A stretch of DNA of 64,000 bases from Acidovorax sp. Root219. Its GTDB lineage: Bacteria; Pseudomonadota; Gammaproteobacteria; Burkholderiales; Burkholderiaceae_C. The stretch lies in assembly GCF_001428665.1 (NCBI RefSeq), contig NZ_LMIJ01000030.1:48179-112178 (forward strand). The letters are read 5' to 3'. This document shows positions 54,070 to 62,483 of this stretch, one piece after another. The position numbers were made by a program, and so were the translations under genes. The stretch's first letter is position 1; the number at the start of each line of letters is the position of its first letter. Below the pieces are notes generated by a model. It saw nothing but the letters and a program-made list of their open reading frames with translations. It searched no databases and was not told the DNA's origin.

Positions 54070-54867
54070 ATGATTTTACCCAGTGCTTCTCCCATGGGTT
54101 GGCTGCTCGCGCTTGCCGCAGCGGCAGCCTATGCCATGCCCGCAGCCGCGGCGTCGCGCCTGGGGGCGGCGGGCATGCGCAACGCCCTGCTGGTCGCATG
54201 GTTGCTGCATGGGGCCACCCTGGTGCTGGGGCTGTGGAGCGAGGCTCCGCGCTTCGGCTTCGCACCGGCGCTGTCGATGACGGCCTGGCTGGTGCTGACG
54301 GTGTACGCGGTCGAAAAGCAGCTGTTTCCGCAGATGCAGGCGCGCTGGGTGCTGGCGGCGCTGGGCGCGGCGGCCATCGTGCTGGCCCTGGTGTTCCCGG
54401 GCCAGCCACTGCATGTGTCGGCCTCGGCCTGGCTACCGCTGCACCTGGCCCTGGGCATCGCCTGCTATGGCCTCTTCGGCGCTGCGGTGGTGCATGCCTG
54501 GCTGATGACGCGGGCCGAGCGCCATATCCGCCAGGCCGAAGACCCGCACAGCGGCATTCCGCTGCTCACGCTGGAGCGCCTGACCTTCCGCTTCGTGACC
54601 GCCGGCTTCGTGCTGCTCACCGCCACGCTGCTGGCCGGCTGGCTTTTTGGCGATGCGCTCTATGGCCGCGCCTGGCGCTGGGACCACAAGGCGATTTTCT
54701 CGCTGATGGCCTGGATCACGTTTGCCACGCTGTTGCTGGGCCGTGCACGCTTTGGCTGGCGCGGCCGCACTGCCGTGGGCGTGCTCTATGCCGGTGCGGG
54801 GCTGCTGCTGCTGGCCTATGTGGGCTCGCGTTTCGTGCTCGAAGTCATCCTGGGCCGCAGCGCATGA
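54070..54867 (+). CDS. ypjD: CcsA-type cytochrome c assembly family membrane protein (YpjD)
   Basis: A 265-residue membrane protein with eight hydrophobic segments and the CcsA/CcmC-like core: a His in LPLHLALGIACYGLF, a Trp/His-containing loop WRWDHKAIFSLMAWITF, and a last helix LLLLAYVGSRFVLEVIL. Conserved His residues could bind heme. In ffh-linked position it is called YpjD (CorE-like); the role is unclear, possibly heme handling. It overlaps the next small gene by 4 nt. Confidence 0.87.
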   Translation: MILPSASPMGWLLALAAAAAYAMPAAAASRLGAAGMRNALLVAWLLHGATLVLGLWSEAPRFGFAPALSMTAWLVLTVYAVEKQLFPQMQARWVLAALGAAAIVLALVFPGQPLHVSASAWLPLHLALGIACYGLFGAAVVHAWLMTRAERHIRQAEDPHSGIPLLTLERLTFRFVTAGFVLLTATLLAGWLFGDALYGRAWRWDHKAIFSLMAWITFATLLLGRARFGWRGRTAVGVLYAGAGLLLLAYVGSRFVLEVILGRSA

Positions 54868-55091
54868 AGTACCTCGTTCTGCTGGTGGTGCTGGTGGTGG
54901 CCATCGGCATCTGGCGCAGCAACCGCGCCACACCCAAGCCCCCCCAGCCCGTCAAGGCCCGCCCCCCGGCGCTGCCCCAGGACATGCTGGCCTGCGCGCA
55001 CTGCGGCGTGCATGTGCCGCGTGCCGACGCGCATATCCAGGGCAACCTTGCCTACTGCAGCCTGGAGCACCAGCGCCTTGGCAAGCCCTGA
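54864..55091 (+). CDS. Small membrane-anchored zinc-finger-like protein (PP0621 family)
   Basis: A 75-residue protein: one N-terminal hydrophobic helix (MKYLVLLVVLVVAIGIW), a Pro/Lys linker, and a compact C-terminal motif CAHCGVHVPRADAH followed by YCSLEH. The CxxC plus Cys-x3-His spacing resembles a treble-clef or MYND-like zinc site. This is the PP0621-type family common between ypjD and pilS in beta- and gammaproteobacteria. It overlaps the ypjD stop by 4 nt and ends 7 bp before pilS. Function is unknown. Confidence 0.85.
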   Translation: MKYLVLLVVLVVAIGIWRSNRATPKPPQPVKARPPALPQDMLACAHCGVHVPRADAHIQGNLAYCSLEHQRLGKP

Positions 55092-55098
55092 GCCGACC

Positions 55099-56802
55099 AT
55101 GGCGGACAACGCGTCGGGCAACAACTTGCTGGTGACGGTGGACGCGCCGTTCCTGCGCCTGTGGAAGGGCTTCCTGACCGCCCGGGTGATGGTCGCCATC
55201 GCCCTGGTGCTGCTGCAGACGCTCGGGCAGGCGGTCAACCAGGTGCTGGACCCCGCCGCACTGTCGGTCTCGGTGGCCTACCTCGTTGCCACCCTCCTGA
55301 TGCGCATCCTGGCGCGCCACCGGCCGCCATCGCCGGGCACGGGCATGCAATGGCTGCCGTCCATCGGCGTCGACCTGGCGGTGGTCTGCGCCCTGCAACT
55401 GCTGCACTCGGGCGCCCTGAATTACACCCCGCTCTTCGGCCTGCCGATACTGATGGCGGCGGTGCTGGGCACGCTCACGCTGGCGCTGGGCACCACGGCG
55501 GGTGTCACCCTGCTGCTGCTGGGCCTGGCGTGGCTGGGCTCGCGCTCCGGTGTCGACGACCCGCAGCGCTACCTGCAGAGCGCCCTCACCGGCACGGGCT
55601 ACTTCATCGTCTCCTACCTGGTGCACCAGCTTGCCACGCGCCTGGCGCGCGAGCAGGAAGTGGCCCAGCAAAGCCAGATGACGGCGCGCGTGCAGACGCA
55701 GGTGAGCGCCCTGGTGATCCAGAACCTCACCGACGGCGTGCTCGTGGTGGACGAGAACGACGTCGTGCGCACGGCCAACCCGGCCGCGCTGCAGTTGCTG
55801 GGGCAGCCGCCCCTGCCGCCGCTGCCCTTTTCGCTGACGCATGCTGCCGCATGGGATCCGCTGGTGAAGCTGGCACGCCGCACCTTTCGCCAGGAGCAAC
55901 CCCAGACCGCCGATGCGGACCTGCTGCACCCCGGCGAGAGCCCGACCGGGCTGCATGTGCGCACCTGGCTGACCTCTTCGCGCACACCGGCCCGCGAGGC
56001 CGGCAGCGAGCGGCTGTGCGTGATGTTCCTGCACGACCTGCGCGAGATGCAGGCGCGCCTGCGCACCGAGAAGCTGGCCGCGATGGGCCGCATGTCGGCC
56101 GCCGTGGCGCACGAGATCCGCAACCCCCTGGCAGCCATCGTCCAGGCCAATGCCCTGCTGGAAGAAGACCTGACGGACCCCGGCCAGAAGCGCCTGGCGC
56201 ACATGGTGCAGCAAAACGCCGACCGCCTGGCGCGCATTGCCGAGGAAGTGCTGGACATTGCCCGCGTGCAGCACCAGATCAGCCAGTCGCCGGCCTCCAC
56301 GCTGCACCTGGACAGCGCCGTGGCCCAGATCTGGAGCGACTGGCAGGGGCAGGAGCCGGACAAACGGCGCGGCCTGGTCGCGCTGAGCGCCGGCGATGCG
56401 CAAGTGGAATTCGACACCGAGCACCTGCGCCGCGTGCTGGTGAACCTGCTGGACAATGCCCTGCGCTACATGGGCCCGGAGCCGGATTCGCTGTGCATCG
56501 CCACGCGCACCACCATCACGGGCCAGGTCAGCCTGCAGGTCTGGAGCGATGGCGCCCCCATGGACAAGTCCGTGGAGCGCCACCTGTTCGAGCCGTTCTT
56601 TTCGTCCGAGAGCCGCTCCAGCGGCCTGGGCCTGTACATCTGCCGCGAGCTGTGCCAGCGCCATGGCGCCTCCATCGGCTACCAGCGCGTGGTGCGCCTG
56701 ACCCAGCGCGGCGATACCGGCGGCAATGCTTTTACGGTAGGCTTTCGGCGCACCACCCGGCCCGCCGAGCCCGCCTCCCTGTTCGACACGATTGTTGTCT
56801 AA
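55099..56802 (+). CDS. pilS: PilS, sensor histidine kinase for pilin transcription
   Basis: A 567-residue kinase with six hydrophobic segments in the first 190 residues, a PAS-like domain (about 200-310, VIQNLTDGVLVVDENDVVRTANPAA), then MGRMSAAVAHEIRNPLAAI with phosphorylated H338, the N-box LLDNALRYM and a G-box SSGLGLYICRELCQ. In Pseudomonas PilS monitors pilin level in the membrane. Gene order with pilR and the extended membrane region support the name. Confidence 0.93.
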   Translation: MADNASGNNLLVTVDAPFLRLWKGFLTARVMVAIALVLLQTLGQAVNQVLDPAALSVSVAYLVATLLMRILARHRPPSPGTGMQWLPSIGVDLAVVCALQLLHSGALNYTPLFGLPILMAAVLGTLTLALGTTAGVTLLLLGLAWLGSRSGVDDPQRYLQSALTGTGYFIVSYLVHQLATRLAREQEVAQQSQMTARVQTQVSALVIQNLTDGVLVVDENDVVRTANPAALQLLGQPPLPPLPFSLTHAAAWDPLVKLARRTFRQEQPQTADADLLHPGESPTGLHVRTWLTSSRTPAREAGSERLCVMFLHDLREMQARLRTEKLAAMGRMSAAVAHEIRNPLAAIVQANALLEEDLTDPGQKRLAHMVQQNADRLARIAEEVLDIARVQHQISQSPASTLHLDSAVAQIWSDWQGQEPDKRRGLVALSAGDAQVEFDTEHLRRVLVNLLDNALRYMGPEPDSLCIATRTTITGQVSLQVWSDGAPMDKSVERHLFEPFFSSESRSSGLGLYICRELCQRHGASIGYQRVVRLTQRGDTGGNAFTVGFRRTTRPAEPASLFDTIVV

Positions 56803-56808
56803 AGCTCC

Positions 56809-58380
56809 ATGAACGCCCCTGCTGCCTCCATCCTTGTCGTGGACGACGAGCCCGACCTGCGCACGCTCTATGAACTCACGCTGCTGCGCGAGGGCTACCG
56901 CGTGGAGACCGCCGCCAGCGTGCAGGAGGCGCGCGAGCAGCTCAAGGCCCACCGCTTCGACGCGGTAATCACCGACATGCGCCTGCCCGACGGCTTTGGC
57001 ATGGAACTGCTGCAGGACCTGCGCGACCAGCAGCGCAAGGAGCGCTGCGTGGTGATGACGGCCTATGGCTCGGCCGAGAACGCGGTGGAGGCCCTGCGCT
57101 CCGGCGCCTTCGACTACCTGACCAAGCCGGTGGACCTGAAACAGTTCCGCTCGGTCGTGGCCTCGGCCATCCAGGGCACGGGCGGTGTGCCTGCACCGCG
57201 CGCGGCGCGCACCCCGGGCGGGCGCCAGAGCGGCACGGTCGATGCGCAGGCCTCTTCGTCGGCGCTGGACCGGCTGGTGGGCGAATCGGCCGCCATGCGC
57301 AACGTCAAGCAGCGCGTGGCCAAGGTGGCGCGGGGCATGGCGCCGGTGCTGATCCACGGCGAATCGGGCACCGGCAAGGAGCTCGTCGCCCAGGCGCTGC
57401 ACGCCAGCAGCCAGCGCGCAGACGGCCCCTGGGTGGCCGTGAACTGCGGCGCCATCCCCGAAAACCTGCTCGAGGCCGAATTCTTCGGTGCGCGCAAGGG
57501 CTCCTACACCGGCGCCAGCCAGGACCGGGACGGCTACTTCCAGGCGGCGCGTGGGGGCACCTTGTTCCTTGACGAGATCGGCGACCTGCCGCTGGCCATG
57601 CAGTCGAAGCTGCTGCGCGCCATCCAGGAGCGCAGCGTGCGCGCCCTGGGCTCCACGCAGGAAGAGACGGTGGATGTGCGCATCGTCAGCGCCACGCACC
57701 GCGACCTGGCGGCCGACGTGCAGACCGGCCGCTTCCGCCAGGATCTGTATTACCGCCTCAACGTGATCGAGGTCGTGATCCCGCCGCTGCGCGAGCGGCG
57801 CGAGGACCTGCCCGCCCTGTGCCGGGCCTTGCTCGCGCGCATCGCGCAGGAGTCGGGCATGCCCGTGCCGGCACTCACCGAGCACGCCATACAGGCGATT
57901 GCCGCCCACCCGCTCACCGGCAACGTGCGTGAGCTGGAGAACCTGCTGCACCGGGCCGTGGCCCTGAGCGAGGGGGACGAGCTGCACGTGGACGGCGTGG
58001 CACCGCCTGCGAGCGGCTTTCCTGCTGCCTCGAGCAGCGCCAGCCCGCCCCCCGCACAGGCTTCAGACGCCGCGGCTTTCAACCCCACCGCCTTGCCGGA
58101 CACGCTGCAGGCGGATGACGCATCGTCACCCCGCCCGGCCCTAGGCGGGGCGCCCGGCTCCCCCATGCCAGGCGCCAGCACGCCCCTGCCCAGCGACCTG
58201 CAGGCCTGGCTGGACCAGCAGGAGCGCGACATCCTGGTGCGCGCACTGCGCGAGGCGGGGTTCAACCGCACGGCCACGGCGGCACGCCTGGGCATCAGCC
58301 TGCGCCAGATCCGCTACCGCATTGCCCGCCTGAACATCGCCGTGCCTAATGACCAGGATGCCCATGACGACATCGGCTGA
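56809..58380 (+). CDS. pilR: PilR, sigma-54-dependent activator of pilin genes
   Basis: A 523-residue regulator: receiver (D56 in AVITDMRLP), AAA+ domain with Walker A GESGTGKE at 184-191, sigma-54 contact loop GSYTGA at 231-236 (a Ser/Tyr variant typical of PilR), FLDEIGDLPL as Walker B, and a C-terminal helix-turn-helix (NRTATAARLGISLRQIRYRI). A long Ala/Pro/Ser-rich linker (about 405-470) separates the last two. It begins 6 bp after pilS. pilA itself is not within the window. Confidence 0.94.
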   Translation: MNAPAASILVVDDEPDLRTLYELTLLREGYRVETAASVQEAREQLKAHRFDAVITDMRLPDGFGMELLQDLRDQQRKERCVVMTAYGSAENAVEALRSGAFDYLTKPVDLKQFRSVVASAIQGTGGVPAPRAARTPGGRQSGTVDAQASSSALDRLVGESAAMRNVKQRVAKVARGMAPVLIHGESGTGKELVAQALHASSQRADGPWVAVNCGAIPENLLEAEFFGARKGSYTGASQDRDGYFQAARGGTLFLDEIGDLPLAMQSKLLRAIQERSVRALGSTQEETVDVRIVSATHRDLAADVQTGRFRQDLYYRLNVIEVVIPPLRERREDLPALCRALLARIAQESGMPVPALTEHAIQAIAAHPLTGNVRELENLLHRAVALSEGDELHVDGVAPPASGFPAASSSASPPPAQASDAAAFNPTALPDTLQADDASSPRPALGGAPGSPMPGASTPLPSDLQAWLDQQERDILVRALREAGFNRTATAARLGISLRQIRYRIARLNIAVPNDQDAHDDIG

Positions 58381-58987
58381 GGGGCCGGACGCCGATGGTT
58401 CCCCCTGGGACCAGGGCTGGCACCGGTCGGCCGTGCGCCACCCCTCGCCCAACTTCGGTCCGCGCCCGCCCGCCGCGCAGATCGACCTGATCGTGGTGCA
58501 CTCCATCAGCCTGCCACCGGGCGAGTACGGGGGCCCGGCCGTGCGCCAGCTGTTCACCAACACACTCGACTGGGACGCGCACCCTTATTACCAGGGCATC
58601 CGCGGTCTTCAGGTGTCCGCGCACTTCTTCATCGATCGCACGGGAGCGCTCTGGCAGTTCGTGGACTGCGACCAGCGCGCCTGGCATGCGGGGCCCTCGG
58701 CCTACCGGGGCCGCGCGCAATGCAACGACGACTCCATCGGCATCGAGCTCGAAGGCCTGGAGGGCGAGCGCTTCGAGACCCCGCAGTACGCCACGCTTGC
58801 CTGGCTGTGCCGTGACATCGCGCGGCGCTATCCCGTTGCCCACCTGGCTGGCCACGAGCACATTGCCCCGGGGCGCAAGCACGATCCGGGCGCAGGCTTC
58901 GACTGGCCGGGACTGCAGCAGTCGCTGGGCTGGCCACCGGAGTGCTTTCCGGTCGACACGCAGCCGGCCTCCACTACCGGCGCCTGA
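58364..58987 (+). CDS. ampD: 1,6-anhydro-N-acetylmuramyl-L-alanine amidase AmpD
   Basis: A 207-residue cytoplasmic zinc amidase for recycling cell-wall muropeptides. Zinc ligands are the His in LIVVHSISLPPGEYG, the His in LAGHEHIAPGRKHDPG region and the Asp of KHDPG; VSAHFFIDRTGALWQFV and RAWHAGPSAYRGR are also conserved. Three in-frame ATGs occur at 58349, 58358 and 58364; the last has AGGA 5 nt upstream and is preferred. The gene overlaps the end of pilR by 17 nt. Loss of AmpD raises AmpC expression in species with AmpR; no ampC or ampR is nearby. Confidence 0.92.
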   Translation: MTTSAEGPDADGSPWDQGWHRSAVRHPSPNFGPRPPAAQIDLIVVHSISLPPGEYGGPAVRQLFTNTLDWDAHPYYQGIRGLQVSAHFFIDRTGALWQFVDCDQRAWHAGPSAYRGRAQCNDDSIGIELEGLEGERFETPQYATLAWLCRDIARRYPVAHLAGHEHIAPGRKHDPGAGFDWPGLQQSLGWPPECFPVDTQPASTTGA

Positions 58988-59270
58988 CCCCGCGCACCGG
59001 GCCGGTGCGCGCAGGCTGCAGCACCCGCAGCGGATGTCGCAACAGCACGTCACATCACCGCTGCCGCAAAAATATTTTTTGCTGCGCATGCACAAAACGG
59101 CCGCTTCAATCTGCACGCGGCCTGCCATGCAAAACCGGGCCGCATCACGCGCCACTGCGTGGTTTTCACAGCCATCCATCGGACACAAGGCGCGCGCACG
59201 GCAGGCCTCATAGGCCGATGCGGCGTGGGGGAAACATGCTGTTTCGGAATTTGGCGTCTCTGGCGGCGGT

Positions 59271-59286
59271 ACACTACCGGTAGCGT
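59271..59286. promoter_or_regulatory. Upstream NrdR-box-like site
   Basis: ACACTACCGGTAGCGT is a 16-nt imperfect dyad that agrees with the NrdR consensus (ACACWATATATWGTGT) at the outer positions, about 11 of 16. Alone it would be weak, but its centre lies 32 bp, about three helical turns, from the strong box at 59303, the spacing known for NrdR pairs. Confidence 0.6.
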
Positions 59287-59287
59287 A

Positions 59288-59316
59288 TTGAACGCAACTG
59301 ACACACCATATATAGT
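59288..59316 (+). promoter_or_regulatory. nrdAB promoter
   Basis: TTGAAC (59288-59293) and TATAGT (59311-59316) with 17 bp between are a good sigma-70 promoter. Transcription would start near 59323 and give a leader of about 90 nt before nrdA. The -10 lies inside the strong NrdR box. Confidence 0.75.
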
Positions 59317-59318
59317 GT
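59303..59318. promoter_or_regulatory. Strong NrdR-box-like site over the -10
   Basis: ACACCATATATAGTGT matches the NrdR consensus at 15 of 16 positions (C in place of A/T at position 5). Binding here would block RNA polymerase directly. Confidence 0.8.
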
Positions 59319-59411
59319 GCGACAGGCCAGAAACTGGCGCACCACTTCTCCCTCGCGGCGGCACTGCCACCCGCCTGCACATTCCAGACAGCACCCAAAA
59401 AGAGGACATCC

Positions 59412-62348
59412 ATGCACGCTGCTTTGAACACACCTTCATCCACCACCCGCCCCGCATCCCAGGATGCGCCCGAGGCATCTTCTGCTGCACCAGAGGGAGC
59501 GAACACGTACTCCCATTACCAGATCATCCGCCGCAATGGCGCCGTGGTCCCGTTCGAGCCGCAGAAGATTGCCGTGGCGATGATGAAGGCGTTTCTGGCA
59601 GTGCACGGCACCCAGGGTGCGGCCTCGGCCAGCGTGCGCGAAGTGGTGGACTCGCTGACCCAGAACGTCGCCCGCGCCCTGGCGCGCTCGCGTCCTGGCG
59701 GCGGCACCTTCCATATTGAAGACGTGCAGGACCAGGTGGAACTGGTGCTGATGCGAGGCGGCCACCACGAGGTCGCCCGCGCCTACGTGCTGTACCGCGA
59801 AAGCCGCACCCAGGAGCGTGCCCGCCACGTCGAACAGGAAACGGCTGCAGCGCCCGCCCCCGCACTGCACGTGCTGGACGGCGACAAGCGCGTGGTGCTG
59901 GACCTGGTGCGCCTGCGTGGCCTGATCGAGTCGGCCTGCGTGAACCTGGGCGCGGACATCTCGGCCCAGCCCATCGTGGCCGAGACCATGCGCAACCTGT
60001 ACGACGGCGTCCCCATGGACGAGGTCTACAAAGCGTCCATCCTGGCAGCCCGCACGCTGATCGAGAAGGACCCCGACTACACCTACGCCACCGCACGCCT
60101 CTTGCTGCATACCATCGTGCGCGAAGTGCTGGGCCGTGAAGTCACGCAGGACGACATGGGCCAGAGCTACGTGGACTACTTCCCGCAGTTCATCCAGAAG
60201 GGTGTGGACAACGAGCTGCTGGACCCGCGCCTGCTGACGTTCGACCTGGCCCGCCTGGGCGCCGCCCTCAACGCCGACCGCGACCTGCAGTTCGATTACC
60301 TGGGCCTGCAGACCCTGTACGACCGCTACTTCCTGCACGTGCGCAAGACCCGCATCGAGCTGCCCCAGTGCTTCTTCATGCGCGTGGCCATGGGCCTGTC
60401 GCTCAATGAAGCCGACCGCGAAGCCCGCGCCATCGAGTTCTACGAGATCCTCTCGAGCTTCGACTTCATGTCCAGCACGCCCACGCTGTTCAACAGCGGC
60501 ACGCTGCGCTCGCAGCTGTCCTCGTGCTACCTGACCACGGTGCCCGACCACCTGGAAGGCATCTACGACTCCATCAAGGAAAATGCCCTGCTGTCCAAGT
60601 TTGCCGGCGGCCTGGGCAACGACTGGACCCGCGTGCGCGCCCTGGGCTCGCACATCAAGGGCACGAACGGTGAATCACAGGGCGTGGTGCCCTTCCTCAA
60701 GGTGGTCAACGACACGGCCGTGGCCGTGAACCAGGGCGGCAAGCGCAAGGGCGCCGTCTGCACCTACCTGGAAACCTGGCACCTGGATATCGAGGAGTTC
60801 CTGGAGCTGCGCAAGAACACCGGCGATGACCGCCGCCGCACGCACGACATGAACACGGCCAACTGGATCCCCGACCTGTTCATGCGCCGCGTGATGGAAA
60901 AGGGCACCTGGACCCTGTTCTCGCCCTCCGACGTACCCGACCTGCACGACCTGTTCGGCACTGCCTTCGAGAAGGCCTATGTGGCCTACGAAGCAAAGGC
61001 CGCGCGCGGCGAGATCAAGCCCTCCAAGACGGTGCAGGCCACCGACATGTGGCGCAAGATGCTGACCATGCTGTTCGAGACCGGCCATCCCTGGATCACC
61101 TTCAAGGATGCCTGCAACGTGCGCTCGCCCCAGCAGCACGCTGGCGTGGTGCACTCGTCCAACCTGTGCACCGAGATCACGCTGAATACCAGCGATACCG
61201 AGACCGCGGTCTGCAACCTGGGCTCCGTGAACCTGCTGCAGCACTTGAAGGACGGCCAGATTGACCACGCCAAGCTGCGCAAGACCATCACCGTGGCCAT
61301 GCGCATGCTGGACAACGTGATCGACATCAATTACTACGCGGTCACCAAGGCGCGCGACTCCAACCTGCGCCACCGCCCTGTGGGCCTGGGCCTGATGGCC
61401 TTCCAGGACAGCCTGTACGAGCTGCGCATTCCCTACGCCTCGCAAGCGGCCGTGGAATTCGCCGACCGGTCGATGGAAGCAATCTGCTACTACGCCTACT
61501 GGGCCTCGACCGAGCTGGCCCGCGAACGCGGCCAGTACGAGAGCTACAAGGGCTCGCTGTGGGACCAGGGCATCCTGCCCCTGGACACGCTGGACATGCT
61601 GGCCACGGCACGCGGCGGCTACGTTGAAGTGGACCGTTCGGCCACGCTGGACTGGGATGCCCTGCGCAAGAAGATCGTCCAGGACGGCATGCGCAACTCC
61701 AACTGTGTCGCCATCGCCCCCACGGCCACCATCTCCAACATCATCGGCGTGGACGCATCGATCGAGCCTTCGTTCGGCAATCTGTCGGTCAAGTCCAACC
61801 TGTCGGGTGAGTTCACCGTGATCAACGGCGGCCTGGTGCGCGACCTCAAGCGCCTGGGCCTGTGGGACGACGTGATGATCATGGACCTCAAGCACTTCAA
61901 GGGCTCGCTGCACCCCATCGACCGCGTGCCGGCAGACATCAAGGCCCTGTACTCCACGGCCTTCGAAGTCGATTCGCAATGGCTGGTGGAGGCCGCATCG
62001 CGCCGCCAGAAGTGGATCGACCAGGCCCAGAGCCTGAACATCTACATGGCCGGTGCATCGGGCAAGAAGCTCGACGACACATACAAGCTGGCCTGGCTGC
62101 GCGGCCTGAAGACCACCTACTACCTGCGCACGCAAAGCGCCACGCACGTGGAGATGAGCACCGTGAACACGCGCCAGCTCAACTCCGTGTCGTCGGGCAG
62201 CGATGCAGGCTCTGCACAGGCCGCACCCGCCAAGCCCAGCGCGATGGAAGTGGCTGCTGCAGCCGCTGCCGCGCAGGCCGCTGCGCTGCCTGCCACCGAC
62301 GTCAAGTTCTGCGCCATCGATGATCCAACCTGCGAGGCCTGCCAGTAA
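59412..62348 (+). CDS. nrdA: Class Ia ribonucleoside-diphosphate reductase, alpha subunit
   Basis: A 978-residue subunit that makes deoxynucleotides. An N-terminal ATP-cone (about 35-130) controls activity; residues 155-245 look like a second, weaker cone. Active-site residues are N584-L-C586-T-E588 (radical cysteine C586) and the redox pair C372 (QLSSCYL) and C601 (AVCNLGS). The C-terminal CEACQ holds the shuttle cysteines. A low-complexity Ala/Pro linker precedes the tail. It is longer than E. coli NrdA (761) and closer to the P. aeruginosa enzyme. Two NrdR-like sites flank its promoter. Confidence 0.96.
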   Translation: MHAALNTPSSTTRPASQDAPEASSAAPEGANTYSHYQIIRRNGAVVPFEPQKIAVAMMKAFLAVHGTQGAASASVREVVDSLTQNVARALARSRPGGGTFHIEDVQDQVELVLMRGGHHEVARAYVLYRESRTQERARHVEQETAAAPAPALHVLDGDKRVVLDLVRLRGLIESACVNLGADISAQPIVAETMRNLYDGVPMDEVYKASILAARTLIEKDPDYTYATARLLLHTIVREVLGREVTQDDMGQSYVDYFPQFIQKGVDNELLDPRLLTFDLARLGAALNADRDLQFDYLGLQTLYDRYFLHVRKTRIELPQCFFMRVAMGLSLNEADREARAIEFYEILSSFDFMSSTPTLFNSGTLRSQLSSCYLTTVPDHLEGIYDSIKENALLSKFAGGLGNDWTRVRALGSHIKGTNGESQGVVPFLKVVNDTAVAVNQGGKRKGAVCTYLETWHLDIEEFLELRKNTGDDRRRTHDMNTANWIPDLFMRRVMEKGTWTLFSPSDVPDLHDLFGTAFEKAYVAYEAKAARGEIKPSKTVQATDMWRKMLTMLFETGHPWITFKDACNVRSPQQHAGVVHSSNLCTEITLNTSDTETAVCNLGSVNLLQHLKDGQIDHAKLRKTITVAMRMLDNVIDINYYAVTKARDSNLRHRPVGLGLMAFQDSLYELRIPYASQAAVEFADRSMEAICYYAYWASTELARERGQYESYKGSLWDQGILPLDTLDMLATARGGYVEVDRSATLDWDALRKKIVQDGMRNSNCVAIAPTATISNIIGVDASIEPSFGNLSVKSNLSGEFTVINGGLVRDLKRLGLWDDVMIMDLKHFKGSLHPIDRVPADIKALYSTAFEVDSQWLVEAASRRQKWIDQAQSLNIYMAGASGKKLDDTYKLAWLRGLKTTYYLRTQSATHVEMSTVNTRQLNSVSSGSDAGSAQAAPAKPSAMEVAAAAAAAQAAALPATDVKFCAIDDPTCEACQ

Positions 62349-62483
62349 GGCCTCATGAAGCGGCGCGCATGCAGACCCATGCACGCCGCTTCGGTGCTGT
62401 GAAGCAACAAAACGTTGCTGCGCAACGCTGCAGTGCTTTCCTTTTTGCAGCACTGCTTTCATAATCCGAACACTGGAAAATCT

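Larger units (their letters stand above)
58988..59411. other. Intergenic region upstream of nrdA
   Basis: The longest gene-free stretch in the window (424 bp). The right part holds the nrd promoter and NrdR-box candidates. The left part (58988-59265) has no convincing gene; short frames there lack ribosome sites and family features. An AT-rich patch around 59068-59085 stands out from the surrounding composition but matches no site that I recognise. Confidence 0.6.

Noticed and set aside
54952..57987. A 1011-codon open frame on the minus strand opposite pilS and pilR
   Set aside because: There is no domain signal, and it is fully covered by two well-defined genes.
58988..59265. Small genes in the gap between ampD and nrdA
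   Set aside because: Several short frames exist, but none has a ribosome site, family match or coherent composition.
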